From contig NC_134101.1 in the NCBI RefSeq assembly GCF_000715075.1, positions 197,490,103-197,554,102 of the forward strand: a DNA stretch of 64,000 bases, in the 5' to 3' direction. The stretch is from Nicotiana tabacum (taxonomy: Eukaryota > Streptophyta > Magnoliopsida > Solanales > Solanaceae). Shown in pieces: positions 33,025 through 44,977 of the stretch. Each line of letters begins with the position of its first letter. Within the stretch, counting starts at the first letter, position 1. The notes beneath the pieces are model-generated. The model made no database searches and was not told the DNA's origin. It saw only the letters and a program-made list of their open reading frames with translations. Position numbers and translations under genes: made by a program.

Positions 33025-35813
33025 TGTAACAATTCGGACAATTATTTTATGTATTTGATCCCCTTTGTTGCTTACTGTGTGCTTACTTATTTTTGTATAA
33101 CTTTCAGGGGTGGTTGGTTTGGTTTTGGAAAGCCTTTTGAATGAATTGAAACACTTAGCTCCATTGTTGGAAGCTTAAGTTATGGGAGTTGATCAAGGTT
33201 TGACTTTTGCCTTAACAACCTTGAATTCATATTTTGATGGTTACAATAGGTTTGTATGGCAATTTTGGACTTAGACGTATCTCCGAATTTGGATCTGGAG
33301 GTTCCTAGGATGATTTGGCTCTTTTTGCCGAAAGTTGACAATTTGAAGGTTAGAAATTTCATAAGTTTGACCATAGGTTGACTTTAAGACTATTGTATTT
33401 GGATTGTTATTTCGGGACTTGGAATAGTTCCGTTATGTTATTTGAAATTTGTGTGCAAAGTTTGGTTTATTCCGAGTTGGTTTGGTAGGAATCAAACGAT
33501 TGGTTGTGAATATTAAAGTTCTTGAGTTTCAAACCTTGCATGATGCGTTTTGGTGCTCGATTCGTCTTATTTGATATTATTTTGATGTTTTGAGCTTGCA
33601 AGCAAGTTCGTATGAAGTTTATATACTTGTATGGATATTTTGTGTGGGGCCCAGGAGACTCGCGTTAGTTTCAGATTAATTTCAGACTGGTTTGGTGAAG
33701 CTTTAATTTTTCTTGTGTTGCAGATCTCGCATTTGCGGAGTGGGGATCACATATATGATGTTAGGGCAGTGAAAGCTAGCTTCCCATTTATGAAGTTGGT
33801 GTCGCAAATACAACATCCGCAATTGTGAAGGAGAGGTCCGCATTTGCGATACTTGGTCGCATTTGCAATATCAGAGGGGGAGGGTTTCAGTACGCTTTTG
33901 CAAGCCATTTCTCACAATTATGAACCCCTGATCACACGTGCGACTTCCGCAGTTTAACATTTAGAAGGGGTTTTAGGACTTAGACCTATTTTCTCATATT
34001 TTGCGCCCTACACTTGGAGAGGGAAACTTTTTAAGAGGATTTTACACAAGCCAATTGGGTAAGTCATTTTCACTTTTTTCTGACATTATATCTTCATTAA
34101 TCATGGATTTTTACACCTAAATCATTGAATTTGGAAAGGAATTTTGACTATATTTTGAAAAAATAAAAAGTAGAAATTTGCGAGTCGATTTGGACTCGGT
34201 TTAGGAATCTAATCATATGTATGGACTCTTAGGGTTATTGGTAGTCAGGATCTACCCCTTGACTCGGGTTTTGACCGTGGGGTCGGGTTGACCTTTTGTT
34301 AACTTTTGGTAATTGGGCAAAGATTTGGAATTTATTATTTAGAATTGATTCTTATAGCATTGTTTGATGTTATTAAGTTATTTTTTATTACATTTGAGCC
34401 GGGCAGAGGTAAATTTTAGAGGAAAGGCTATATTAGAGGATTGATTTGTGCTTATTGAGGTAAGTATCTTGCCTAACTTTGTGTGAGAAAAACCCCTTGG
34501 GATTTTGCCTTATTTTCCTATTTGTGTTACGTGAAAAGCGACGTGTACGCGAGGTGACAAGCGTGTACACAAGTACTATGTGTGGTTTATGACCAGATTA
34601 GACCTTAGATTATTAATATGCCTTAATTTGATGATATTCTTTATATAAAGCATGATTAATCACTTTGTGACTACATGAACTTGATTGCTACAATTGATTT
34701 AACCGTAGTCATGCATTATATGTTGAACATCCATCCATATTTTTCGTATTATTGTCGTGTCCTTGTTCATCTTATTGATAAATTATAGGCCCATATCTTT
34801 AATGTAAATTCAGCATATTGCTTTGTGTTGATTATGGCACATATGGACATGTTGGGTGGATTGATTGGGTGTTGGTATGATATCTTCGCTATGCGATTAT
34901 GATTATTGTTATGCATGTGTGTCAAATCAAGGTGGCATTCTTGGGTTTGCACATGTGGTAAAATAAGGGTGGTGATCTTGATTATGCTCATGTGGTGGAA
35001 TAAGGATAACATTTCTTGATTATTGCCATGTGATGAAATAAGGATGTCATTCTTGATGATGTTTCTATGATAGTTTGAGGGTGATTTTCTTAATGATATT
35101 CATGTGATGAAATGGGGGTGATATTTTTTATCATGTATATGTTTTCTTTATACTTCATCATATATTTCAACAAGTTGCAAGTTGTATATGACATGCTAGT
35201 ATATGCCTCTGTTTTTGATGATTTATTGTCAACAATTTCCTACGTTGAGTTTTTATCACATGTTTTTACGAGATTGTGGTGTTGTATTCGGTATACATTC
35301 AGTTTCTAGTTATTGATATATTGTGCAGGTTCTTTGACTAGATCATATCACATGACTTGACCTTCGTCACTACTTCACCGAGGTTAGTCTTGACACTTAC
35401 TGGATACCGATTATGATGTACACATACTACACTTTGCATATTTTTGTGTAGACGGTTGTTGGAGGTAGCAGACCTAGGGAGTAAGTGCATACACTGATTT
35501 CGAGGGTTCGAGATAGTGTTTAATGACCATCACAGTCCCTTGGAGTCCCATCCCTTATGTTGATACTGTTATTTTCACATTCAAATAGTATTGTACTTAA
35601 GACTCCTTTATGTATTCAGTTTAGAGCTCATGACTCTGTACTACCTAGTTTTGGAGAGTTGTATTGTATATTTCCATTTTTGGGATTATATATATTAAAT
35701 TCAGTCTTATTATATCATGTTTTGATGATTTAACGCTATTACGGTGTTTGGCTTACCCAGTCTCAGAGGTTAGGTGCCATCACGACCCCTTTGGTGGGAT
35801 TTGGGTCGGGATA
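33025..35813 (+). repeat. Gypsy-E 5' LTR
   Basis: It begins TGTAACAATTCGG and ends GGTCGGGATA directly before the primer site. It matches 46,624-48,690 (for example GGTTTGACTTTTG and TTTGTATGG segments) with clear divergence. Bases 33,720-33,960 contain several CGCATTTGCG-like short palindromes. Confidence 0.88.
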
Positions 35814-35816
35814 AGT

Positions 35817-35828
35817 TGGTATCAGAGC
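35817..35828 (+). other. Gypsy-E primer-binding site
   Basis: TGGTATCAGAGC, the Met-tRNA complement, lies three bases after the LTR. Confidence 0.92.
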
Positions 35829-36013
35829 TCTAGGTTCATAGGTTCTATGAGTCACGAGCAAGTTTTGTAGAAATTTGCGGATCCAAACGGAGACATTTGT
35901 ACTTATCTTCGAGAGGTTACCGAGATATTAGGAAACATCACTTTCTTTCATTCTTTATCATGCGAATTTTCTTATTCCCAAGTTTGAACCTTTACTCTTC
36001 TATTCTCTCACAG

Positions 36014-36285
36014 ATAGTGAGGACACGTTCTGCAGGATCAATTGAGCAAGCACCAGCGCCCCCTATTAGAGCTGAAAGAGGTAGGGGTCAGCGTAGGGTC
36101 CGAGGCAAGCCACACGCTGCAGCTAGAGCAGCAGTTGTGGAGCCACCAGTAGCTCCAATTGAGGAGAAGAAACTTGATCATGTTGAGCAGGTAGGACTCG
36201 CTAGGAACCTAAGGGGACTATTTCTACTCCAGATCTTTGGGAGACTCTAGCTTACTTCATAAGTATGTTTGGGAGTTTGGCCAGG
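36014..36285 (+). pseudogene. Gypsy-E gag N-terminus, start codon lost and truncated
   Basis: The sequence VRTRSAGSIEQAPAPP and then an Ala/Arg/Gly-rich tail corresponds to the Gag start of Gypsy-B (MVRTRATDQDGR). Here the initiator triplet at 36,014-36,016 is ATA, not ATG. A TAG occurs at 36,248-36,250 and the sequence ends at 36,285, where Copia-F's LTR begins. Only about 80-90 residues of Gag remain. Confidence 0.82.
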
Positions 36286-37303
36286 TGATAACTTATATAA
36301 GTTCACCAAACTGTAGAGTATCTGGTCCTCTATGAGACTGATAAGTAGAATGCAGTAAAGACTGAATGTAAAAAAGGTAAGAGATCTTCTACGTGGAAAA
36401 ATCCCACACAAGGGGATCAAAAAACCACGACCTACTCTTATAGGCTTTTAACTCAACTAACTTGTAATCTACCTATTACAAGCCACTTTGCAAACACCTT
36501 ATTGCAAAGACTTCAAACTAACTTATGATGCAACCACCACAAGCCACTCTCTACTCTCCTAGTTACAGAGGATTTAACTTATGACTATTCCTAGTCTAAC
36601 ATAAACTCTAAAGTTTACGAATTTGGTTTGTTCTTAAGACAACGCTTCTGAGAAAGCAAACTAGGAATTATAATGTAGAACAATCAACAAGATTACAACT
36701 CAACTATGGATGTACATAAGACTTGTTTGGAAACTGATCCTTAGTGGAGTTATCTTCTTGTTCTTGACACACCAGTGACTTCAATGTCGGATGAATGCTT
36801 TTTCTTCTTGAGAGAATATCACTGAATGTACAAGTGATGGTGTGTCTTGCACCAGGTTGTTTTATCACAAAAGATATCACAATAGATAGTGATGTCAACT
36901 CTTGGTGTACTTCTTCCCAGTGAGAAGTGACTGTTGCATTGTCTGCACAGCCACTTCTAGGTAGTTGTGTTCCAACTGGATAGTGAACTTTGTACTTCTA
37001 TCAGGACACACCAACGGACTAGGTCTTGGTTGTGTTCCTCTTCTATAACAGTTGCTTGCTCGATAGTCACTTTCTTCTGCTATGTTCTAGTTGTATACTT
37101 GACCTGTACTTCTGTCAGAGAACCCTAAGGGGCCAGGTCACCAGGTCCTTGTTGTGTTTCTCTTTGTGGTCATTCGTCCATTTGCTGACAAGTTCATATG
37201 AAATGTATCATGTGGAACAGATTCTCTATCTGGTTCTTCACAATAAGTTTATTAGATCATCAAAACATAGTAAGCATAAGGCTAAGACATTGAAAACCCA
37301 TCA
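36286..37303 (-). repeat. Copia-F 3' LTR (~1,018 bp)
   Basis: It starts TG and ends CA on the minus strand, is collinear with the Copia-C 5' LTR (24,671-25,572), and abuts truncated Gypsy-E gag on its left. This copy keeps the central region that Copia-C's 3' LTR lost. Confidence 0.85.
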
Positions 37304-37908
37304 ATTTTCCCCTTTTTGATAATGACAAACTTAGCCATGGAAAGCAGTTGTTTGGATCAAAATTAACCAGATAAGATACCAGTTCCCCCTCAATCTTAGA
37401 CCTCCCTACAACAGCATTCGCTTCTTTTCAAGCATAATATTACCCAACAACAGCATTCGCTTCTTTTTCCCCTTTTGGCATCATTAAAAAGAACAAGTGT
37501 GTCGAAGAGAACAAGCAGATAATAAGCATAAAGAAGTCTAGCACGGCTAGTTCATGCCACATATGTGCACACAACATGACAGAAAAGAGAAGCCGGAGGA
37601 GCACAATATTGTACACGCAAAGAAAGGGGAGCTATTTTATTAATGTTTATATTGTACTGAGAAATACAGGAGCAGTAATGGTTAAGTTCAACATGCCATC
37701 ACAAAAACAAGTAAACACAAGTAAAACAGTAGCCACAGGAAGTTGGAGCAAAAATAGCTTAACACTAGGGAGGATCCTAGGGAGCACTAAAGGAAGGAGG
37801 CTTGGAGGAAAAGACAACAATGGTTTTGAGAACCAGGTCCAGTCTAGCATTTGCAGCTAGTTGTTCTTCAAGTAGTTTAGCCCGAAGTCTCTCATTTTCC
37901 TTTCTCAA

Positions 37909-38460
37909 TCAGGCAACATCCTCATGTACAGAATCAGGTCCCTTAGCTGCTTGGCTAAGCTGAGTTTCCAGTATGGCATTTTGAGCCCTCAGCCTTCTTA
38001 TTTCCTCAGAGGCTGTATTTTGAGCGTTTATCAGCTGAGAAATGGTCGAGATGCTTCCACCAACTTTTTCTATACATTCACATTCTTCTAGAGTCATCTT
38101 AGAGAAGGTCTGCTTGCGTGTGACCACTCTGGGATTTCCCAAGGGAACCTTATAGAATCTGAACACTTGAGTGAGGAGAAAGCCATAAGGTAACCCATGA
38201 TTGACACCCTTAAAATTTGCCACCTTCTGCATATGATCTATCATGATTGCAAGTAAATTGATTGGTACAAACTCATCAAGCGCTTCTATCAGGACCAAAT
38301 CTGATTTTGTAGCAATGGAACGTCTCACAGAGCGGGGTAGGAGTACTTTTATTAACCAGTTCAAAGGGAAGCTGGTACTCAGGAAGCAATACCTTCTTAT
38401 GGGCCTGTTCCCCTATTGAATAGCTTGCTCTTTTATGATGGCTCTCCGAAAGCAATACCT
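37909..38460 (-). pseudogene. Copia-F env-like third ORF
   Basis: Frame 38,364-37,909 encodes 151 residues, with LPYGFLLTQVFRFYKVPLG in the middle and a C-terminal coiled coil (SEEIRRLRAQNAILETQL). Upstream in another frame, to about 38,460, is YQLPFELVNK, so a frameshift splits the ORF. Sireviruses carry an extra ORF after pol, sometimes called env-like and annotated as putative plant transposon protein; the position just before the 3' LTR fits. No signal peptide or membrane segment is visible, so an envelope role is not supported. Function unknown. Confidence 0.65.
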
Positions 38461-38520
38461 TGTTATTTAACTGCTTAAAAGGACGAATTGTGTTAGACTA
38501 GCTGTCCTTGTCTTCACGAG

Positions 38521-38566
38521 AGGCGTCATCACAACTGGGTTTGGGGTTTGGGTTGTGACATTTATG
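38521..38566 (+). repeat. Possible stray Gypsy LTR 3' end
   Basis: About 45 bases ending GGGTTTGGGTTGTGACA resemble the terminal bases of the Gypsy-B and Gypsy-E LTRs (CATCACGACC ... GGGTCGTGACA). They sit at the junction between Copia-F and Copia-G. Confidence 0.35.
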
Positions 38567-40423
38567 GTCGTATCATTTGAAAGAAAACAGTGATTAGTAT
38601 GACTACTAGAAGAGGTATTTTCGAGTATCCATGATCTACTTGATGCTTGCTACTGACTTACCATTTTCAAGTATTTTATGTGAATGATGCATAAGCTACA
38701 ACTGGTAAGTTGTTACCTATAATGTCACTTTTCAGGTAATATAAATGCTGAATTTATATATTAGTACTATATATGTGTTGTTACCTATATGTTGTACTTT
38801 TAATAAATTTATTCACTAATTGCTTGGTTGAATTGAGTGAAGGAAAGTGATGGCGTTAAATCAAATCCAATAGGTAGGGTATACCCTGAAAACAACAATA
38901 TTTTTTAGAGAGGCTCAATAAATATTATGACAATGATTTTATGATCCAATTAAACTCTAATAGAATTTAGAAGAAATATTCTGACTACAAACGGTTGTAT
39001 TTCATATAGATGCTACAAATAATTGATAAAGCTTTACGCTGATTTGAGATTTGTACACTTATTTAAGAAAACAAATTTGATTTGTTAAGTTGCAAATTAG
39101 TTGTTTACAACTTTATTGGCATGTGATTGAAATTAAGGCTTGAGAATGAACCTCAATATTGTTTAGCCTATTATGCTATTGATTGAGGGTAAGACATCGG
39201 GATCAACTCCTGATGCTCCATAATGATAAGAGTTGGGTTTGAGTCCTAATTTATTATGGCCTAACATGCCTTTATATTGGTAAGACATTGGGTTTGAGTC
39301 TCAATGTACCATATTGATGATATAATGATGACTAAAGAAAACTAATATATTTTTCATGAAAAGGCATGAAAATTGTCCCACTTGATTAGCTCTATTCTTG
39401 AAGTGAATGTGGTAGCAGTGCATAATAAGTCTAAATGAAGACAAGTGGTTGAACAATGAACGTGAGCGTTCCAAATAATTATAATCATCACAATGATTAT
39501 AAAAGGAGAACAATAAGGGTCTCAAAATAGTCATTCAAAATGTGAAGGCAATGTTTACCATCAAATTGGTATGAAGCACATCGCTCATTATGATCCATTC
39601 CTTGAAGAGAATGTGACTTTTGATAAGCATTGAGAATGTTGACCCATTCCTAAATGTAAATGTGGTAATATGTGATAAAAGTAATGAATAAAGACATGCA
39701 AGGCATGATTAGATGAATAGCACACAACTCACCTTTAAGGGAATAAATATTATTGTGTGGTTACATGAATATGTCATTGGTCTCGTACATGTGATACGCC
39801 AAAATATTTTGGCATGCCTTATAAAAAATTATTAAAGGTAAAATTAAAGCAAGAAATGATTTTGCTTATTATAATTTTGACCATGACAATTTATTATGAT
39901 ATAATTTTCTCAGTGAAGGAGACATTTACCATATGAATGGTATGATAAAAGATCTTGTAGTACAAAAGTTGTTAAGAGCTCCGGAAAAACTAATTTGTTA
40001 CTATCCGGATGAATAAAATTATTCATGACATTGATATTGTAAAGTCTCAAAAGAAGCTTTTTGAATTTCAAATGTACAAGTCAAAGTGATTGGCATATTG
40101 AGACTATAAATGAAAGGAAAATTGAATATCTTCATATTTCTATAATCATACCTGGTAAATATGAAAGAATACTCGATTTTCTTTCTATTTGTACTACACA
40201 GATATAAGCATGATGCTGGAATTATATGCCACAAGTAAACTAAAGTAGTTGGCATGACCGGTTAACCATCCCGATTCAATTATGATGCAAAAAATTAATT
40301 AAGAATTACATTGACATATATTGAAGAATAGAAGTTCTTCAAGAATTCTCTTGTGCTGCTTATTCTCATGATATACCAGTTAAGGTTGGGATTGAATACC
40401 TTGATTTCTAGAACGAATAAAAG

Positions 40424-40609
40424 GTGATAAATATATGGGCCCAGTCACCTGCCATGTGGACCGTTTACTATTATATGATTTTAGTAGATGCATCTATTCT
40501 ATGGTCATATGTGCATTTGTTATCAACTTGCAATTTGACTTTTGCAAGACTGCTTGCTCAAATTATTAGAGCACAGTTCCAGAATATAAATTATGATGAT
40601 TTATCTTGA
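40424..40609 (+). pseudogene. Copia-G integrase fragment
   Basis: The frame reads YYYMILVDASILWSYVHLL, then FARLLAQIIRAQF, the first part of a Copia integrase core. The usual GPIHPP motif before it reads AQSPAM. The Asp-Asp-Glu set cannot be completed. Confidence 0.65.
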
Positions 40610-41779
40610 TAATACTGGTTTAAATCCAAGTTGGTTTATCGAAAATTGTATGCTTACAATTATAGCTAAATCATTGGTTATGAGAACAAAACTCCCAAAA
40701 ATGAAATTTGGTAAGAGATGTATTATTTAATATACACCAGCACTTGTACGCATCTAGCCAAGTTATGAAAATTTCTCCCTATCACAATCGGTTCAGGGTC
40801 AGGAACCAAATAATTTCTATATAGAAATATGAATGTGCTATATGATTTAATTATGCTACCAAAATGCACAAAGATGAGTTCCCAAAAAAGGTTGGAAAAT
40901 GTGTTGGTGATCCCAACATTAGGGGGAGAAAATGGATAGCTGAGAAAGTGATACATGAAATAAATTATTATGAATACATATAGATCCTCGTACAAGAAAA
41001 TATGAACTTGAAGTTCAAGTGATAATTAATTTATAAATTATTGCCAGACGCATTTGCTGACCCAAAGCTAAATGTCATATTTTAGCTATTAATGCTCCAA
41101 ATAGAATATATTCCATGAGTGACAGAGTCTATGGCACGCATCAAACGTAACAGACCAATCGGTTCCAAAGATAAAAGTCCTTGAAGAAGGAGAATGGCAA
41201 ATGTTCAAGATGGTCATAATAAGGAGGCAAGTTCTCTAGAAGAGCACCACCACATAACACTTCTCGGGTACCTGAAAATAATGAGATAAAGAGATCTCAA
41301 TAAGTTATGTCTTTATTGTGTAATAATTGAACCGATATAAAATGATCGTCGACGATATTGTTAACATAATGTATCGCTCAATATTATTAATATTGGCGAG
41401 GATCTTGAGCTCAAATCTGTCATGAAATTTGGACAGATAAATGATTGGCCAAATGAAAAATACGCAATGAAAATTAACTTCACTTGAAAAAATATGAAGT
41501 TGGGTGGATAGTCCCAACACCTGAAAGTATAAAGCCAATGGAGGTATAAATGTGTTCTTGTGCAAAACGTTCAAGTCGATAGACATAAAGACGACTTGTG
41601 ACACAAGAAAATTAGTAAATATCCTCACATTGATTATATGGAGACATGTTCTCTTATGGTGGATATAATTATTTCATGTTTTAATATGGCAATACATGAA
41701 AACTTGATATGCGTATAATGGAAATCATTGAAGGATTAAAATTGTTCTGAAGCATATTAATGTTTCCAAGAAATTTATT

Positions 41780-42900
41780 AAATAAAGCTTCAAAAATCCT
41801 TATACAGATTGAAACAATCAAGGCGCATGTGGTATAATCGCCTGTGTGAGTACCTATTGAAAGAAGGGTACAAGAATGATTTAATTTGTCCTTGTATCTT
41901 TATAAAAAGATCTAGATTTGAATTTGTTATAATCTTTGTGTATGTTGTTGATTCAAATATCATTACAACTCCCAGGTAGCTTCCTAAAGCAGTAAACTAT
42001 TTAAAGAAAGAATTTAAAATGAAAGATCTTGGAAAGACAAAATTTTGTCTTGGTCTACAGATTGAGTATATGAAAGATGAAATTTTTATCAATCACTCAG
42101 CATACACTGAAAAGATTTTAAAGCAATTTTATATGGATAAAGTACATCCATTTAGTACCCCGATGGTTGTGAGATCACTCGATATAAATAAAGATCCATT
42201 TCGACCTCGTGAAAATAATGAAGAACTTATTGGTCCTGAAGTATCATATCTTAGTGCAATTGATGCACTAATGTATCTTGCTAACACTAAAAGGCATGAC
42301 ACAACATTTTCAGTTAATGTCTTAACAAGATATAGCTCTGCTCCTACAAGGAGACATTGGAGTGAAATCAAACACATATTGTGTTATCTAAAAGGGACTA
42401 CAAATGTGGGCTTATTTTATGGCAATGATTGCAATCCCGATCTTGTTGGTTATGCCGATGTAGAGTATTTATCTGACACACACAAGGCTTGATCTCAAAC
42501 ATGCTATGTGTTTACATGTGGAGGCACTGTCATATCTTGGCGATCGACTAAGTAATCAATCGTGGCTACTTCTTCTAATCATGCTGAGATAATTTCTATT
42601 CATGAAACAAGTCGAGAATGTATTTGGTTGAGGTCTATAATATATTTTATCGAGACAAATGTGGTTTGAAGTGTGACAAACTACCCATAATTTTGTATGA
42701 AGACAATGCAGCATGCACAGCCCAATTGAAGGGATGATTCATAAAAGGAGATAAGACAAAGCACATTTCACCAAAGTTATTTTTCACACATGATCTTTAA
42801 AAGAACGGTGATATCAATGTGCAACAGATTCATTCAAGTGATAATATGGTTGATTTGTTCAACAAATCTCTACTAACGTCAACCTTCAAGAAACTAGTGT
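41780..42900 (+). pseudogene. Copia-G reverse transcriptase and RNase H
   Basis: The open frame 42,019-42,492 encodes MKDLGKTKFCLGLQIEYM, HPFSTPMVVRSLD, YLSAIDALMYLANTKRHD and HWSEIKHILCYLKGT, then GYADVEYLSD of RNase H. The active-site box upstream (near 41,940) reads YVVDSN rather than YVDD. After a stop at 42,490-42,492, RNase H sequence continues (TCGGTVISWRSTK, NHAEIISIHE) with stops to about 42,900. It copied element RNA in the past and is now inactive. Confidence 0.8.
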
Positions 42901-43154
42901 ACAAGATTGGGATGTGAAGGCTGAAGGATGTGAACTGATGCTCTCATCAGAGGGAGTTAATATACAGTGTACTCTTTTTTCCTTACAAGGTTTTGTCCCA
43001 CCGGGTTTTCCTTGCAAGATTTTTAATGAGGCAACCAAAAGGCATATTTCTAAATATATGTACTCTTTTTCCTTCATTAGGATTTTTTTCCCATAGGGTT
43101 TTTTCCTAATAAGGTTTTAACGAGGCACATTATTTATGGACATCCAAGGGGGAG

Positions 43155-43433
43155 TGTTATGATAATTATCATATTATGGTGGATGTCTACTCTTCCACCA
43201 TAATCTTCATGTCAAATGCTTAATGACATATTTTCTATGTTCAATGACATATTCCATGACATATTTTCTTCACTTTTCATGCCTATATAAAGGCCTTGTA
43301 ATAGATAGGAAAATACACACAATTGAATAAGAAAATCTCTTCCTTCTCTCTATCTCTATTTCTTGTTCATGTTTTACTAAATTGCTTTTATTTCCTTGTT
43401 CCATATTGCTACTTTGAGTTATATTTCATAACA
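43155..43433 (+). repeat. Copia-G 3' LTR (279 bp)
   Basis: It begins TGTTATGATAATTATC directly after a polypurine tract and ends CATAACA. A TATAAA-like box (CTATATAAAGG, ~43,284-43,294) lies where an LTR promoter would be. The next bases, GATAC, would be the target-site duplication, but the left end is missing. Confidence 0.8.
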
Positions 43434-43439
43434 GATACA

Positions 43440-43665
43440 ACCATAGACAGACTATTTTTCATTATGTCCATTAATGATATCATGGTGTATTCCCGTAGTA
43501 GGGAGGAGCGCAAGCAGCATTTGAGGATAGTGCTCCAGGTGCTAAGGGAAAAGAAGTTATATGTCAAGTTATCTAAGTGTATGGTTGGATTCAGTGGCAT
43601 TCTTTGGCCAAGTGGTGTCGAGTGACGGAATTAAGGTGGATCTGAAGAAAAATGAGCAGCTTATA
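43440..43665 (+). pseudogene. Gypsy-E reverse transcriptase, C-terminal end
   Basis: The frame resumes with MSINDIMVYSRSREERKQHL, VLREKKLYVKLSKC. Gypsy-B has [10 protein letters not shown] at the same place; here the first catalytic aspartate is asparagine. Upstream reverse transcriptase is missing, replaced by Copia-G. A TGA at 43,623-43,625 breaks the frame. Confidence 0.85.
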
Positions 43666-43712
43666 GTTGGCCCAAACCTTTTACCGCTATAGAAATTAGG
43701 AGTTTCCTAGGT

Positions 43713-44396
43713 TTGGTGGGGTATTATCTCCACTTTGTGGAGCGTTTTTTATCTATTGCATCCCTATTGACTAAGTTGACTCAGAAGGGTTCTCCATTGA
43801 GGTGGTCAGGCGAGTGTAAGGAGAGCTTTCAGAAGCTCAAGAATGCCTTGACTATAGCTACAGTTTTGGTTTTGCCTTTGGGATCGGGATCATATACAAC
43901 TTATTGTGATGCTTCACGTGTTGGCCTCAAGTGTGTGTTGATGCATGATGGTAGGATGATAGCCTATGCTTCGCGTCAGCTGACTTCTCATGAGAAGAAT
44001 TATTCGGTGCATGATTTGGAGTTAGAATCTATTGTGCACGTGCTCAAGATTTGGAGGCATTACTTATATGGCGTGTCTTGTGAGGTATATATAGATCATC
44101 GGAGTCTCCAGCATCTGTTTAAAATGAAAGATTTGAATTTGAGGCAGCAGAGAGGGTTGGAGTTGTTGGAGGATTATGATACCACCATTCTTTATCATCC
44201 GAGGAAAGCCAATGTAGTTGCAGATGCCTTGGGTAGGAAGGCAGCGAGTATGGGGAGCCTAGCTTTTATTCCAGTTGGGAAGAAGCCTTTAGCTATGGAT
44301 GTTCAGGTGTTGGCCAACAAGTTGGTGAGATTGGATATTTCGGAGCCGAGCAGAGTCCTTGCTTATGTTTTATCTCGATTATCTTTGTTTGAGTGA
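43713..44396 (+). pseudogene. Gypsy-E RNase H domain
   Basis: A 227-codon open frame encodes [66 protein letters not shown] and YHPRKANVVADALGRK. It is the best-preserved piece of Gypsy-E and aligns along its length with Gypsy-B at 16,588-15,956. RNase H removes RNA from the hybrid during element replication. The frame ends at a TGA at 44,394-44,396 and cannot be expressed from this truncated element. Confidence 0.88.
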
Positions 44397-44977
44397 ATTA
44401 AAGCTCGCCAGTATGATGATCCCCACTTGATTGTCCTTAAGGACAAGGTGCAGCATATTGATTCTAAGGAGGTGACCATCGGTGATGATGGTGTGTTGCG
44501 ACTTCAGGGTCAAGTTTGTGTTCCTAATGTCAAAGGCTTGAGGGAGTTGATTCTTTAGAAAACTCGTAGTTCGCGATATTCCATTCATCCAGGTGCTATG
44601 AAGGTGTATCGCAACTTAAAGCAGCATTATTAGTGGGAGGAGGATGATGGACATTGTTAGGCATATTTTTAGGTGTTTGAATTGCCAACAGGCCAAGTAT
44701 GAGGATCAGAAACCTGGTGGTTTCCTTCAGAAGATTGATATACTGGAGTTGGAGTGAAAGCACATTACCATGGACTTTGTGGTAGGATTTTCACGGACCT
44801 TGATCAAGTCGGCGCATTTCATTTCGTTCATGACTTCCTACACTTCGGATCAATTGGCTAGGATCTATATCAGGGAGATTGTTTGCATGTACCTGTTTCG
44901 ATCATCTTAGACCGATTTACTCTGTTTACTTCATACTTTTGGAGGGCGATCCAACGTGAGTTGAGCATGCAGGTTGA
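44397..44977 (+). pseudogene. Gypsy-E integrase, N-terminal part
   Basis: The sequence continues from RNase H with RQYDDPHLIVLKDKVQH, YSIHPGAMKVYRNLKQHY and MDFVVGFSRT. Stops replace tryptophan in at least two places (TAG near 44,630, TGA near 44,757). Catalytic-core sequence VSIILDRFTLFTSYFWRAIQ has F where relatives have DRG. It is interrupted at 44,977 by the MITE-like insertion. Confidence 0.8.

Larger units (their letters stand above)
36286..38520 (-). mobile_element. Copia-F, 3' fragment: env-like ORF and 3' LTR
   Basis: On the minus strand, an env-like ORF (from ~38,460) is followed by non-coding sequence, a polypurine-like AAAAAGGGGAAAAT (complement near 37,304-37,318) and an LTR (37,303 to 36,286). 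The LTR is of the Copia-C family: it opens TGATGGGTTTTCAATG and shares GGTCGTGGTTTTTTGATCCC. No gag or pol remains, so the 5' part has been deleted. Confidence 0.8.
38567..43433 (+). mobile_element. Copia-G, decayed Copia with 3' LTR only
   Basis: Plus-strand traces occur in element order: integrase near 40,440-40,610, reverse transcriptase 41,780-42,300, RNase H to ~42,900, a polypurine tract AAGGGGGAG (43,147-43,154) and a 279 bp LTR. No 5' LTR or primer site was found near the left end, and 38,570-40,400 shows no clear gag. Short LTRs and the CGP-x5-YYMILVDAS integrase style suggest the Tork side of Copia (inference). Confidence 0.75.

Noticed and set aside
35897..36250. A 117-codon ORF as a host gene
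   Set aside because: Its second half is the N-terminus of Gypsy-E Gag (VRTRSAG onward). The first half is leader sequence read through a lost start codon.
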